Shown here in pieces: positions 1 to 11,222 of a stretch of DNA of 64,000 nucleotides. The DNA is from Hesseltinella vesiculosa (lineage: Eukaryota > Mucoromycota > Mucoromycetes > Mucorales > Cunninghamellaceae): assembly GCA_002104935.1 (NCBI GenBank), contig MCGT01000049.1, forward strand, positions 62,001 through 126,000, in the 5' to 3' direction. Position 1 is the first letter of the stretch; the number at the start of each line of letters is the position of its first letter. The position numbers were made by a program, and so were the translations under genes. Under the pieces are notes generated by a model. It was not told where the DNA came from, searched no databases, and saw only the letters and a list, made by a program, of their open reading frames with translations.

Positions 1-913
1 CTTTTTTTACTCAGTCACTGATGATCAACCAGGAGATTATCAGAGTTCTGCTATTTCCCTGCACAACGTCAAGAAAACCAGGGAAATTTAGTAGGTCTAG
101 GAATACCCCTAGAAAAAAAAAATAAATGCGTTGGCTGATGAATGAAGGGCATCGAAATTTCTCGTTTGGCTAAATGACCTCCGTTTTGAAAAAAAAAGCC
201 ATGGATAAACATTCAAAGAGGGGGTTTCACGCTACGCATTTGGCTTTGGGTAAGTGTGAGAAGCCCTCAATTAGAGTTCCCTTGCTCATGTCTCATTTGA
301 CACGAACTTTGTTTTGGTGTAGTGAGAAAAGATGACTTGTTATGAGCTTGTCCAAGTTCTGATTGGTGAAGAGAACCAGATGCAGATTGGCATGGTTTAT
401 TCGGTCAATCTCCTCTGATTGGTGGACGGAGATGGGAAACGGTCGACTAAGTTTTTTTCAACTTTCTCTTTGTGACTCATTTTTGGCTGGTGTGGTAATT
501 TTTTTTTTTTTTAAAAGGCTCAGGTTTTTTTCATCCTTTTTTTCTTTCTCTTTTTTTTCCTTGCTTGTTTGTTTTTTCTTTGTTGGCGTTTCCCCCTTCA
601 GCATTATTTTATTATTGCCTTTTCCCCCCCATTTATTTGGAACAACCTCTTTTGTTTAACCACCACCGCTTTAATTAATTTAATTATTTCACCCATTCAA
701 CATGGCTGCCTCTTTTTAAATATCCCACCTTTTTCTTTTATTCAACAAAACAATAAGCTGATTTTGGTTTAGTCGAATCAACTACAAAAAGGACATACGA
801 ATATATTTGCATCTCTTTTTTGTTCACGAATTAAACCACTGCCAAAGCGATCGAACGAGAAAAAACAACAACCTTCAAGCAACTCCCTTTTTTTTTTTTT
901 TTAACCCGCAACC
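1..913. other. Upstream region of cyclin gene, no gene seen
   Basis: No convincing coding signal on either strand. The stretch is AT-rich with several T-runs, the longest just before the start codon at 914. It probably holds the promoter and 5' untranslated region of the cyclin gene. Short open frames here are low-complexity Phe-rich readings of the T-runs. Confidence 0.5.
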
Positions 914-1955
914 ATGAAAACTTCCTCAACCTCCGCCACCAATCATTCCCTGAGCAATGATTTGACAGCTCCTTTCCATCCTTACTCTCAGCCTCAACTG
1001 CTCTCCTACTTGATGTCCTCCTACATGCAAGACCCTCTGTCCTTACCCGTCTTGCCCAAACCCTTGCCTCTCAAACCAATCTCCCCTCAAGACCAACAAA
1101 AATCCTATGTCAACGCTCTTGTCGGTAAGTAAAAAAAAAAAGACCCTGAATTTCTTTTTTTGGATGGGCGAAAATTTTTTTTTCTCACCCATCATCTCCG
1201 CTTGTGTTTTCTTTTTGATAGATGTCACGGTGCAAGCTATTGCATCGATTTGGCCTCATGCCAACGCCCATGCTAGTGCCCAACGTCCCATTGCCAGCTT
1301 AAACACCTTTTTACATCACATCTTGAAGCATTCCCGCACCACACACTCCACGCTGCAGTTGGCTATCTTTTACCTGTTCCGTATCCGTCCGAAGGTCCAG
1401 ACCCGTGATCAAAAAGATGTCTACATTGCCTGTGGTCGTCGTATGTTTTTGGCCGCTTTGATTTGCGCACACAAGTTCTTACAAGACAAAACCTACAAGA
1501 ACTCAGCCTGGAGCAAAGTTAGTGGGCTGCATGTGTCTGAAATCAATCATGCTGAAAAACTGATGCTCCAGCTCCTGGATTATCATCTGCATGTCAAGAA
1601 AGAAACCTATGACCAATGGGTCTCTATGCTGCAAACCCACATCCAAACCCCTGTGCCTCGTATCTCTCCTCCTCCTTCACCCACCTATGGTCACCTCCCT
1701 CACCATTCATTGTCCACACCTGCCTCCACCCCTCCTCACCTTGTTCATTCCTCCTCACCCGACTCGGCTTCGTCTTCTTGCTCCACCCCACTCAATGCCC
1801 CCATGGCTGCTCTCCACGCCAAGTTCTTGCCTGCCGCCTTGACTTCCGTCGCCCTCGGCATGCCTACACCTGTGGAAGCCCATAATACCTCTCCCCCTTA
1901 CTCAAGAAAACGCAAAGCCTCGTTGGACCACCCCTCCAAGAAACCTCGTTACTAG
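914..1955 (+). CDS. Pho85-type (PCL/Pas1-like) cyclin
   Basis: Two exons, 914..1124 and 1222..1955 (GTAAGT donor, GATAG acceptor), 314 aa. Residues about 95-200 form a cyclin box of the PCL1/PCL2/Pas1 kind: a run of three threonines and serines followed by TLQLAIFYLFRI, then CGRRMFLAALICAHKFLQD and NSAWSKVSGL, which are typical of cyclins that activate Pho85-family kinases. By family knowledge such cyclins couple Pho85 to G1 progression, polarity or nutrient response. The C-terminal 100 residues are Pro/Ser/His-rich and end in a basic cluster (RKRKASLDHPSKKPR) that could be a nuclear localisation signal. The start is the first ATG after a T-rich leader. Which PCL subtype it is cannot be told from sequence alone. 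Confidence 0.85.
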
Positions 1956-4067
1956 ACTTCCCCCCCTCTCTCTTCCCCTCGGTCTGTTTAAGGTTTTTGT
2001 TCTTTGTTTATATTCCTTTCTTCCCCTTGTAAATTCATCTCATTGCCCCCCAGCCCATTTGCTTGATTCCCCTCCTCCTACGTCACAATCTATTTTTTTT
2101 TTTCACGCATCATTTCTCCGTGGACTTGTATTCTATCCCCATCCTCATAATCCTTCCTACGGTTTCTTTTTGATATGAACAAAAAAAAAGTGCTTGCTAA
2201 TAAAAAACCTACAAAAAAAACTCTGACATCTCGCTCGTTTGAACAATGATGGGAAAAAATCTCGTTGTCTGCGCAGCCAGACCATCAAGTTGGAAGTCCA
2301 TTTTTAGCCCCAATCCTTCCCATCATCTTTTTTCCATGAGATGGCTGAGTGTGATAGGATGAGCTGTTTTTCCGGTTGCTCAGATCCTTCCCAGCGCCAA
2401 TGGACGTTGGAAAGACCTTCCAGGTGGGCCAGGAAGACCATGCCATCCCCTTCCATTTTGTTTGACGGCGCCGTCTCCTTTACAAAAACCCTGCTAAACC
2501 GCTTCTCTCGCTTCCATGCCCACAATATGAAGTCCTTCACCGTTTTGTCCCGACCTTCCGTCTGGCCATTCCCATGAAAAGCTGGGAATTCTCCTGATGG
2601 CGGTGATTGGGTCACCCAGATAAAAGATCAGCAGCTTACCTCTCGCCTTGACCTAATTTTGCGCCTAAAAAAAAAGGTAGGATGTGAATTAGGAAATTCG
2701 CTCTTAAACTAGCTCATTTTCGTACCTCCTTGTCACCCAACTTTTTACGGTAGGATCGCCCAATATGCTTTCTTTTTTATGCTGCCAGCAAGCCTTAAAA
2801 TACAAAAGCAAGCCTATTAGGAATAAAACAGACCAGCTGGTATGACCACGTTTTTTTTTCCCCGGTTTGTTCATTAACGCCATTGAAACACCGCCCCCCC
2901 CTGGTCGATCGGCTTGCTTCTGTTGAAGCCGTCCTATCGTATCTCCTCATCTCAAAAGACCAAGACGGTCGAGTCCGCGTCATAAAATTTCCTGACATGT
3001 CATCTCTTTCTTTTCCATTTGGCTGGCTGCCAGGAAATTCAAAGGAACCCTCTTCCGGCTGAGCTCCTCCTTGGCGATCCGCGGGGCCTTTAGTTTTGCC
3101 TTGGGTGGTCGGTGATAATGGGACACCGCTCTTCGGCTGCGAACATCGAACTTCCAGAGCAAAGTTGAATGGGCTGCATCCACTTACAGTTGCTCAGCAC
3201 TTTCTGGCCATGCTATCAATGATCGAAACTTTAATCAATGGTAAAAAAAAAAGTATACCTGCTTGCCTACTTTTTTTTTCTCAGGCTCAAGCGCAGCAAG
3301 TTTTCAGTGTCGTTACTGGCCTAGATGATTGTGTCTCTCTGGTTGCGTAGAAGGGCGGCTACGTGCGCCGAGCAGGTGCCTTGGCGCCTACACCGCTTCT
3401 GTTTGGTCATGTATCACTTCCTGAAATCCCAGAGTCAATCGCCATGGCAATTTAGCTGACTTGCCCAAGCTTGCAGCAATCTAAACCTGAACGAATCAGA
3501 GCTTTCCTTGCGCAAACTTTGGAGGTGGTTGGTGCTGCAGAACTGGCAGGCAGCCAGACCATTTTTATCTCCCTGTTTTTTTTTTGGACCACTCCATGGT
3601 GTCCTGAATGAAGAATGGATCTCGTGGTGATCGGCGGAGATGGATTTTCGGCTGAGGATTCGATCAAAGAGTCTCTTTTCTTTTTTATTTTCAACGATAA
3701 AGGAAGCCATCTTTGGATTTGATCAAATGTATTGGAGAGCCCGTCCGGTACCTGCCTTCCTCCGGTGGATGCCAAATTTTGCACAGGCCGGCTTTTGGTG
3801 CGCAATGGTTGGTATGGCTGACCTCCCCAATGTCGCATAGACATGAAAGCTACCGGCCATTATGTCAGCATGGATGAACCGCACAATACTAGAGCATGCA
3901 GGAATGTCCTGGCTTGTGTCCCTTGTCATTAACACGGCGGCTGCGAGGTTCTTGTCAGGCTATGCTTCTTGGCGGTTGGTTGTTGAAAAAGGAAAGAACA
4001 GCGCAAGAGTGGCGCTGAACCTGGCTTGCTTTTTTTTTTATTATTTTCTCTTCTTCATTAAACAAAA
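1956..4067. other. 2.1 kb intergenic region, nothing identified
   Basis: Overlapping open frames occur on both strands (for example 2304-2615 minus and 3435-3844 minus), but none shows a recognisable domain, a plausible splice-linked continuation or consistent start context. Base composition is less AT-rich than other gaps, so a lineage-specific non-coding RNA or a decayed gene cannot be excluded. The last 150 bases are the presumed DPH5 promoter and leader. Confidence 0.4.
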
Positions 4068-5049
4068 ATGTTATATGTCATTGGCCTTGGGCTATCGGAT
4101 GAAACCGACATCACAGTCAAGGGTTTGGAAGCTGTCAAGAAGAGCGAACGAGTGTACTTGGAAGCGTACACCTCCATTTTGACAGTTGGCAAAGAAAAGC
4201 TGGCAAGTGCCAAAAAAAAAAAAAAAAAAAAAAGATCGTTTCAGATCCTTCTAAACCGATGGCCCATTCTGTCGATAGGAAGACTACTATGGCAAGGAGG
4301 TGATTGTTGCCGATCGTGAAATGGTAGAATCCGAAAGCGATGCTATTTTGGCCAATGCGGATCAAGTGGACGTCAGCTTCCTGGTGGTTGGGGATCCTTA
4401 CGGGTAACATGCGAAATAGGAGGAAGATGAGAACTTACAGCGGTTTATTGTGATATCCAGTGCGACGACCCACACTGATCTTGTGATCCGAGCTAGAGAA
4501 TTGGGCATTGATGTCCAGGTGATCCACAATGCCTCGATTATGAATGCGGTCGGTGCTTGCGGGCTGCAGCTGTACAACTTTGGCCAGACGATCTCCATTG
4601 TGTTTTTCACCGACACCTGGCGACCCGACAGCTTTTACGACCGCATCAAGGAAAACGCAGACCTCGGTCTGCACACCCTGTGTTTGTTGGACATCAAGGT
4701 CAAGGAGCAGAGCATCGAAAACATGGCGCGTGGCCGCAAGATCTATGAGCCTCCTCGGTACATGACCGTCAACCAGGCTGTCGAGCAGTTGCTGGAAATC
4801 GAAGACAACCGCGACTCGGGCGTGTGCACCAAAGACCACCTGGCGATCGGCTGCGCTCGCATCGGCACCGCCACCCAGCAAATTGTGGCCGGCACCCTGC
4901 AAGAGCTTTTGGATGTTGATTTTGGCGGGCCCTTGCACTCGCTTGTCTTGATCGGCAAACGCATGCATGAAATGGAAGCCATCTTTATTCGAGATTATGC
5001 CGTCAACAAGGAATCCTTTGATGCTGTTGTCAAGGAAAAATACCAATAG
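4068..5049 (+). CDS. DPH5: Diphthine methyl ester synthase
   Basis: Exons 4068..4202, 4279..4403 and 4461..5049 give 282 aa, close to the length of the yeast protein. It is a SAM-dependent methyltransferase that methylates the modified histidine of elongation factor 2 during diphthamide synthesis, in the cytosol. Family hallmarks in order: N-terminal [20 protein letters not shown], the acidic DREMVE segment, the cofactor-loop motif LVVGDPYG running into ATTHTDL, then [20 protein letters not shown] and [20 protein letters not shown]. The first intron starts with GC (GCAAGT at 4203) rather than GT. Reading that as the donor restores the family sequence exactly (GKEKL followed by EDYYGKE). The second intron is GT-AG. 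No oddity in conserved residues. Confidence 0.96.
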
Positions 5050-5161
5050 AAATCAAATAAAAAATCCCATGGGTTTCAACCTAACCTTGTTAAAATGAAA
5101 AAGTCTGGGGTTGCCTCCTATGAATTTCTTTTCTTGCTTTTTTTTTTTTTTGACGAAATAA

Positions 5162-5527
5162 ATGGCAGATCAAGACATTCGAGAAGATATTGACAAGGCA
5201 GCCCAAGACATCCATGACTCCATCGACCGGGCTGGCAAAGCTGCTGGCGATGCTGTCCACAAGGCAGCCGACCAAGCCAAGCAAGGCATTGAAAGAGTCT
5301 CGGACTCGGCTAAAAAGGCTACGGAAGACATGTCTTTTTTGAAACCAGAAATTGAACGGGTCGAAGGTTTTCTGAAACAGCCGTCGTCTTGCAATTTTGT
5401 TCAAGGTAACAAAGGCGTAGCATGTTTTCCGTAACTCACGCTTACCCCCCCCCCCTCTTTAGGTGTCATTGTTGGTGCTGTGCTCACGTTCTTGTTGACA
5501 AAGTATGGCGGAGGCGACCGTCGATAG
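5162..5527 (+). CDS. Small tail-anchored amphipathic-helix protein
   Basis: Exons 5162..5405 and 5463..5527 give 102 aa. The first 65 residues are highly charged and Ala-rich with a repeating DKAAQDI/DRAGKAAGDAVHKAADQAKQ pattern, as in 11-residue amphipathic helix proteins (LEA- or perilipin-like). The second exon encodes a short hydrophobic stretch (VIVGAVLTFLLT, about residues 83-94) and a KYGGGDRR tail, fitting a C-terminal membrane anchor. It follows DPH5 by about 110 bases on the same strand. I do not recognise a named family. A membrane- or lipid-surface-bound stress protein is inference. The exon junction restores a Gly codon and frame. Confidence 0.65.
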
Positions 5528-5777
5528 GGTGTCACCAAAGCTGAGTTATGAAAATAAAAAGAGGCGCGACCCATTTGTTAAATTGCAAGCATTGCCCCCT
5601 TTTTCCTCTCTTTCCCTTTTTTCCGTTTTGCAATTACCATCCAAAGGATCGATTGAAAAAAAGGCAGTGCGTTTCGTTGACTAATTCATCCTTCATTGGA
5701 CCCCATTCATCCTCTTCCTTTTTTTTATTTCTCTCACTCCCCTCCCTGTCAAAGTCTCCTCTCTCTTTCTATAATTC

Positions 5778-7936
5778 ATGTTAAGTCGATTTGGACTAGG
5801 AAAATCAACTTCGACTCTTGATGCATTACTGGACAATCGCAAAGCGACATTGGTGGAGATGCTGGCTGTGGAAGATTGCTTGTTACAAGTCCAGCTTCGG
5901 CACAAGCGCTTGATTGAATTGTAAGTGTTCACCCAAGCTCCTATAGATGCTCACTCTTTCAAACATATATGTCTGTAGCATGAAACAACCATTGGTGATC
6001 AGTCAACTCATACGATACCTAGTGATTGATGATGACCAGTTTGCACCTATTGCCAGTGAAATCCTTGCGTCGTCGATCCCGGCATTGATGGACACTTTAC
6101 TTTCACAGCATCAGGAGCTGTTGACTGTGTACTGGACGCTGCTGTACCAGGATTATGCACTGACTCGACGACAGGTGGCCTACTTTGTCAAAATAAACCA
6201 GGTGCTTCTGACGCGTCGGCCAGCTGACATGGTCCAATTTCTTTACCACCTGACCGACCTACTCCCCCACTGGATCCAGCATATCCATGATCCCAGCGGT
6301 GCACCTCTCATCGAACTTTTGCTCTCCATGGTGGAATGTGAACTAGTCCCGGAAACCAAGGGCATTGCCAAGGTAGGTGAAGAAAAGTGCACGCCCGAAC
6401 TCATCTTTTTTGTCCTTCCAGTGGTTCCTGAGTCAAGGCCTGATCGAGTTACTACTACAACAGTTACAGCCGGATAAGGATCCTATGGTATGAGCAAGAA
6501 AGGAGACCCCCCCCCCAAAAAAAAAGGAGATGCATGATGGATCGGGTGGCAAATACAAGTGCCAATGGTTGACGTGCTTTTTTTAGAGTCACCAAGTAGG
6601 TGAGCATCTGTTAGCAGGTGTGATTCGTCTGGGGCAGACATCGCATCATCAGATGAAATCCATGGGCCACAACGAATTGATCCGAGGGTTTGCCAGGTAT
6701 GAGGAGACGAGTACAAGGCAACGGCAGGCAAAAGGTTCTGAAACTCTCTTTTTTTTGTTTTATTGCTTCCTGCACTAGTGAACAAACGATGCAGCGACTG
6801 ATGGACATCATGCTGGATGCCGACTCGCCCGAGGCCATCGACAGCTTTTTATGTGGTGCGCGATTGATCATTCATTTTATCCGGTACAACGATGAGCGAT
6901 CCACGCATCCCGACATCACTCCCACCCATGTGCAAATCTTGATTCCCATGATCCAGTGCGCCACCGCCCGCATCTCCTCCTTTATACAGCTGCTTGATCA
7001 GCCTCGGTCCAAGGTAAAACTGGAAGGGTCTAACAAGCGACTGATCCTTTCCTAGTGTCCTCATCGATTTGGCATGGAACGGCTTGTGCTGCTCGAATTG
7101 CTGGCCGAATGGCTCCATTGTGCCGACCTGGCAGGCATGGAGCAGCATGGATTGGCTCTCAAGACCGAATTCTACTCCCTCCGTCTGGTGCCTCGCACTT
7201 TGGTAAGTGGACACCCGCCGCCTTACCCTTACTCATTCCCTCCTTCAGGACCTCTTTTTCGCCTTTCCATCCTGCAACCTTGCGCATACGGTGATTTGTG
7301 ACATGATTGGCCAGGTGTTTGAAAACAGACACCTCGACCAGATTTTGAATCGCAATTTACTGCTTTCGGTAAGTGATCCTTCCTCTTGACGGAGGGCTGA
7401 CGCTCGGATTCTGGCATAGGTATTTTTAGAAGGCCGACTGTTGCAGCGGCTGCTTCAAGTGGATCAGCAGATCAAGGAGCTGGAGGCAAGGTAAGCAATG
7501 GGAAATCAGGAACACAACGACCAAGCTCATCCCAATGCTATTGGCAGTGGCAAATCATCCAGCCGGCCGGGCTTCATGGGTCATTTGGTCTTGTTGACCC
7601 GTGCTGTGCAAATCCTCTTTGAGCAGCAGCCTCCTCTGATCAATATCCTGCGGCAGAATGTGAATGGGGTCTCTTGGGATGCCTGGCGAAGGTATCAGGA
7701 GGCCGCGATGCAAACGTACCAGTCTTGGGCACAGCCTCTGCAACCCCATGAGCTGATCGAGCCACGCAAACAGCCACCCTCGCCTGCCACCTCTACACCC
7801 AACGGATTCCCCTTACCTCCACCACCTATCTACCTCTCACCTTCTAATTCTTTGGAAGTAAGTCGACTACGATCTTGGCCAACATCCTTACCAACTTTTT
7901 CATTCTCCTTTGCAGATCAGGATGACTGTCAGATAG
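5778..7936 (+). CDS. SAPS-domain phosphatase regulatory subunit (Sit4/PP6-associated)
   Basis: Ten exons: 5778..5920, 5979..6372, 6422..6487, 6587..6696, 6779..7013, 7056..7202, 7249..7368, 7420..7490, 7548..7857, 7916..7936, giving 538 aa. The N-terminus (RFGLGKSTSTLDALLDNRKATLVEML then LIEFMKQPLVISQLIRYL) and the later WFLSQGLIELLL, CPHRFGMERLVLLELLAEWL and DLFFAFPSCNLAHTVICD segments match the SAPS family, which binds and targets PP6/Sit4-type phosphatases. It is shorter than yeast SAP155/185/190 (about 1000 aa), ending in a Pro-rich 70-residue tail and a 6-codon last exon. Introns are very short (42, 46 and 48 nt among them). Family assignment is firm, specific subunit identity is not. 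Confidence 0.85.
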
Positions 7937-8689
7937 GTGGACTCGCCTATCTCACTCTGTTGTTCACCCTTCTTCTAGATACCCTTTCTCCATTACACAC
8001 TAGAAAAAAAAAATGAAAAAATGGAAAGGCTTGACCTTTGCTTTGTGCTACCCATTTGGCCCCATGACAACCATGGATGAAATGTTGATGGGTCCTAGCC
8101 AACGTTTGAAGAGCCAAGCTGGGTCCGATCGGGATGTTTTTTATTGCGTGGAGGTATTTTTCCATCCGAGCGATTCGACGTGGAAGCACGTGATGGTCAG
8201 CCCATAGGAGAGGAGGGGAGGAACCACTCACATGATTTGAGCCCTCTTTTTTTTTTTTTTGATGTACTCCATCGTGGGCTTGATGTGTCACTGCCGTTTT
8301 TTTTTTTTTTTTATTGATTGGCATTTATTTCTGACTTCATAGGCTAGATCGGGATGATATGACTGTGAAAAAAAGTCGTAATCCTGAAAGGACGAGAGTG
8401 ACAAGTGGTTTTTGAGCCCATGATCAAAATAGCCTATTCAAGATTTCTGAAGGGGGCGTGACGATTGCCTTTTCTAGAGTCAGCATGTGTCATCCAATCC
8501 AGTCAACAGTGGTCATGGATTTTCTAATGAATCTTGGCAGCCAGTTTATTTAGATGTATTTCACAGTGGGAGGTGGTAGAACAAGCAAGAGAGAAGGGTA
8601 GATGCAAATTATGTACACAATATTTTTGGAGGAGTGGGTCATGCAGAAGAAAGAGGATATACGTCAAGAAGTGGGCACGAGGAAAACAG
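7937..8689. other. Convergent intergenic region
   Basis: Lies between the 3' ends of the SAPS gene (+) and the acidic protein gene (-). It holds two pure T-runs of about 14-17 bases near 8245-8315 and no supported gene. Presumably 3' untranslated and terminator sequence for both neighbours. Confidence 0.45.
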
Positions 8690-9241
8690 TCATGAATGAG
8701 CTGCGGAAGGCAAGGCGGGTGGATGGGAGGCTGACTTGTCATGCTGGCTGGTTGGTTCGTCGTCTTCATCCAAGGGAATGAAGAAGGCAGGCGTGCCAGG
8801 CTGACGGTAAAAGGCAGGAGCCGTCAGGGTTTGTTCAGGAGATACAGGACCGTCGTCGTCGTCGTCATCATCATCATCGTCATCGTCGTCGTACCGATGG
8901 TAGGAAAAGCTGGGCAGCATGTCAAAGTGGGGTTGGTCGTCTTGCTGTTCATCCATGGCATCCATCAGGGAGGTTTGAGCAAGATGTTGTTGGTCATGGG
9001 CGAGCAGGAGCATGGTCATTTCGTCATCTTGCAAGGAAGCAGGCGAGGACGAAGCTTCGTCGGACAGAATGTGGGCATCGGCCTCGTCAAAACATGCTTC
9101 TAGCCAATTGTCTTCTTGTTGTTGGGTCTGTATGGATCGCAGCAAAGAATTACGAATCAAGACAAAGGAATGGAGCGAAGCATTGCCATGTTGAGTCTCA
9201 AGTTTTTGGAAGGAAATGCGCTGTAGATGGTGAATGTTCAT
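8690..9241 (-). CDS. Acidic protein with SERTA-like N-terminal motif
   Basis: Single exon, 183 aa, ATG at 9241. Residues about 5-40 (HLQRISFQKLETQ, then SLHSFVLIRNSLL) resemble the SERTA motif of metazoan SERTAD/Taranis co-regulators, in which an S-x-x-KL element precedes V-L-x-x-N-x-L-x-x. The rest is rich in Asp, Glu, Gln and Ser and includes a run of 13 aspartates, consistent with an acidic activation region. If the resemblance holds, a role in transcription or cell-cycle control would be expected; that is inference from family behaviour. It is tail-to-tail with the SAPS gene. Codon use looks ordinary apart from the GAC/GAT run. Confidence 0.6.
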   Translation of the reverse strand: MNIHHLQRISFQKLETQHGNASLHSFVLIRNSLLRSIQTQQQEDNWLEACFDEADAHILSDEASSSPASLQDDEMTMLLLAHDQQHLAQTSLMDAMDEQQDDQPHFDMLPSFSYHRYDDDDDDDDDDDDDGPVSPEQTLTAPAFYRQPGTPAFFIPLDEDDEPTSQHDKSASHPPALPSAAHS

Positions 9242-9913
9242 TGTTGCTGAATTGTTTCACAGAAAAAAAAAAGTGGTTGTTGAAGAAAAAAGAAGAAAGA
9301 GAGAAAGGAAAAAACGATCGGAAGTGTAGAATTGGGAGGTTTTTGTTTGTTTGTGCCTTTTTTTTTATTGCAGGACGTGCCATTCAATCACCGCCGGCAG
9401 CCAACTGCTGCGACAGCCAGCGACATCCACGGAAGAAACCCACACAAGTGAGTCACTTCGTTGTGATCAGACTTGTTGATCAACACCAAGTTCTGCCTTC
9501 CGAGACATATTTTTCTCGCTTCATTTTTTATTATATGAAATTCTGTTGTTCATTTCTTGATAAATGAACCCACCTAGTTGGCTTGAGAAAAAAAAAGCTA
9601 AATTCATACGGAACCAATGAGCTCATCAACACCAGCGCAAATCACCAATCAAAATCGGTCTCTGTAGACTCCATTTGCGTCATTTCCACATCATTCATGC
9701 ACTTTTTTACGGCGAAGATCTCCCAAAAAAAAAAAAAATAGATGATAGGTTTAATTCCAATCGTAGGGTAAAAAAAATCTTTGTACATGGATGGGGGGGA
9801 TGTGTTAATATAGGAATACGAGGAAAACGAAAATATAAAATAGAAAATGAAATCGACTACAAGGTTATTTTTGGTTCCCTCGAGGCGTCTTCTCCTTTTT
9901 GTGTCATCCCCAT
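9242..9913. other. Intergenic region, no gene seen
   Basis: Separates the starts of the acidic protein (-) from the 3' end of the zinc finger gene (-). It is AT-rich with A-runs. Nothing coding is supported. It must contain the promoter of the acidic protein gene. Confidence 0.45.
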
Positions 9914-10669
9914 CTACAAGCTATCCAAACGCTGGAATGAGCGGCCGCCTCGTGGTCGATCATTGAGCTTGGGATTGTTTTTGGCCAAAATGTCTAAATA
10001 AAAAAAAATGAGTACGCTTTTACCTCGGCACCACAGTTTACCTTTGTCCAAAGAGACATGATCGAACTGGCAGTCGTGTTTATCGGGATATCGATGGGAA
10101 TCGCAGAACACATATTCACATCGACATTTGTTTGTTAGTTGTTTGGCAAGAGGAATCTGGAGGACAAGAAGTTGAGGGTGTTGTTCATGTTTTGTTTTTT
10201 TTTCCTCATTTACCTTTAAGCGGCAGACGAAACATCGACCCTTGTTTTTTTGAATGGGTTTGTCATCATTGTTCTCCTCGTTAGCTGATGGGGCGGGAGT
10301 AGACTCGGCAGAGGGCTCTTGTTCTGCAGGTGTGGATATCACTGGTGTAATAGTTTCAGCAGCAAGAACTGGACTAGAACTAATGGGCAATGTAGGAGGG
10401 GACGCAACGGCTGTGGGGGTTTCCGATTCTAATGGGGTAATATAAGGAATATTCTTTAGGTGAGATATCCCTAAATGGCTTCTTCGTTGGATAGGAGAAA
10501 AAAAAATAGGCAAAAAAAAAAAAAAGAGGCTGCAACATTTACCTGGCTTCTCTAGTTCAGATGAATCTTTAAAACACTTGGAGCACATGTTGTTATAAAT
10601 CTTGTTGCCGTAGAATCCACAGCCAGCAGTGCAGGGTAAAGGAATGTCGGGAGTGTTATTTTCTTCCAT
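9914..10669 (-). CDS. A20/AN1 zinc finger stress-associated protein
   Basis: Four exons read on the minus strand: 10669..10543, 10470..10214, 10156..10042, 9993..9914; 192 aa. Residues about 11-34 form an A20-type finger (CTAGCGFYGNKIYNNMCSKC). After a Ser/Thr/Pro-rich linker, residues about 122-170 form an AN1 finger (GRCFVC, NKCRCEYVFC, then H-x5-H in SHRYPDKH and C-x-F-D-H). A20/AN1 proteins are ubiquitin-binding regulators of stress responses. The start is the ATG at 10669, 12 codons before the first finger cysteine. All three introns (72, 57 and 48 nt) are multiples of three with no in-frame stop, so unspliced RNA would also be fully open. Confidence 0.88.
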   Translation of the reverse strand: MEENNTPDIPLPCTAGCGFYGNKIYNNMCSKCFKDSSELEKPGKCCSLFFFFLPIFFSPIQRRSHLGISHLKNIPYITPLESETPTAVASPPTLPISSSPVLAAETITPVISTPAEQEPSAESTPAPSANEENNDDKPIQKNKGRCFVCRLKVNEEKKTKHEQHPQLLVLQIPLAKQLTNKCRCEYVFCDSHRYPDKHDCQFDHVSLDKGKLWCRGKSVLIFFYLDILAKNNPKLNDRPRGGRSFQRLDSL

Positions 10670-11222
10670 GGGAGTTGATGTATTCAAGTAGGGCGCTAAA
10701 ATAATGGGAAATGGGGAAGTCGAGATAACAATATACAAAGCGAGATGAAGAAACAGGTGAGAGACAAAAAATAGAACAAGAAAGAAAGACACAGAAAAAG
10801 AGAAAGACCAACAAGCGAACGTCTCTAAAAAAACAAGCTGGGTGTGAATTGCCCAAGTCACCAATCATTTGCCAGACTTCTCCGCGGTCTTTCAATACAC
10901 CTCCCCGACGACGCCTAGAAGACACTGTAAAAAAAAAAAAAGCCGAGCCCCATGACTTTTTTTGCAGGACAAAATCAAAAACCCTTTGCACTTTGGCGAC
11001 TTAAGATCTACCGACGTTCTTCGTTTCAAACAATGTGCTTTTATTGGCTACCAAGGATGAAAAAATCACGGGATATTGGACTCTTTTTTTTTGTGTCAAA
11101 AAATATAATAAAAATGGCATGTCTACACACAATAAAAAAAGAAGAAGAGGTGGTGGGAGTGGTTTGGAGGTAAAAAAAGGAATGAGCATAAAAAAAAGGA
11201 GGCGGTGAAAGTGCACACGCAT
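10670..11222. other. Intergenic region, no gene seen
   Basis: Upstream of the A20/AN1 gene and downstream of the complex I subunit gene, both on the minus strand. Pyrimidine-rich on the transcribed strand near 10700-10900, as expected for a 5' leader. No supported gene; open frames here are extensions of the neighbouring gene or low-complexity. Confidence 0.45.

Noticed and set aside
363..772. Plus-strand open frames in the cyclin leader
   Set aside because: Phe/Leu-rich readings of T-runs with no motif and no splice partner.
2304..3935. Overlapping open frames on both strands in the 2.1 kb gap
   Set aside because: No domain, no consistent splice signals, and frames on opposite strands overlap equally well.
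4435..5046. 203-codon minus-strand frame opposite DPH5
   Set aside because: Antisense shadow of a conserved enzyme exon; codon pattern follows the sense gene.
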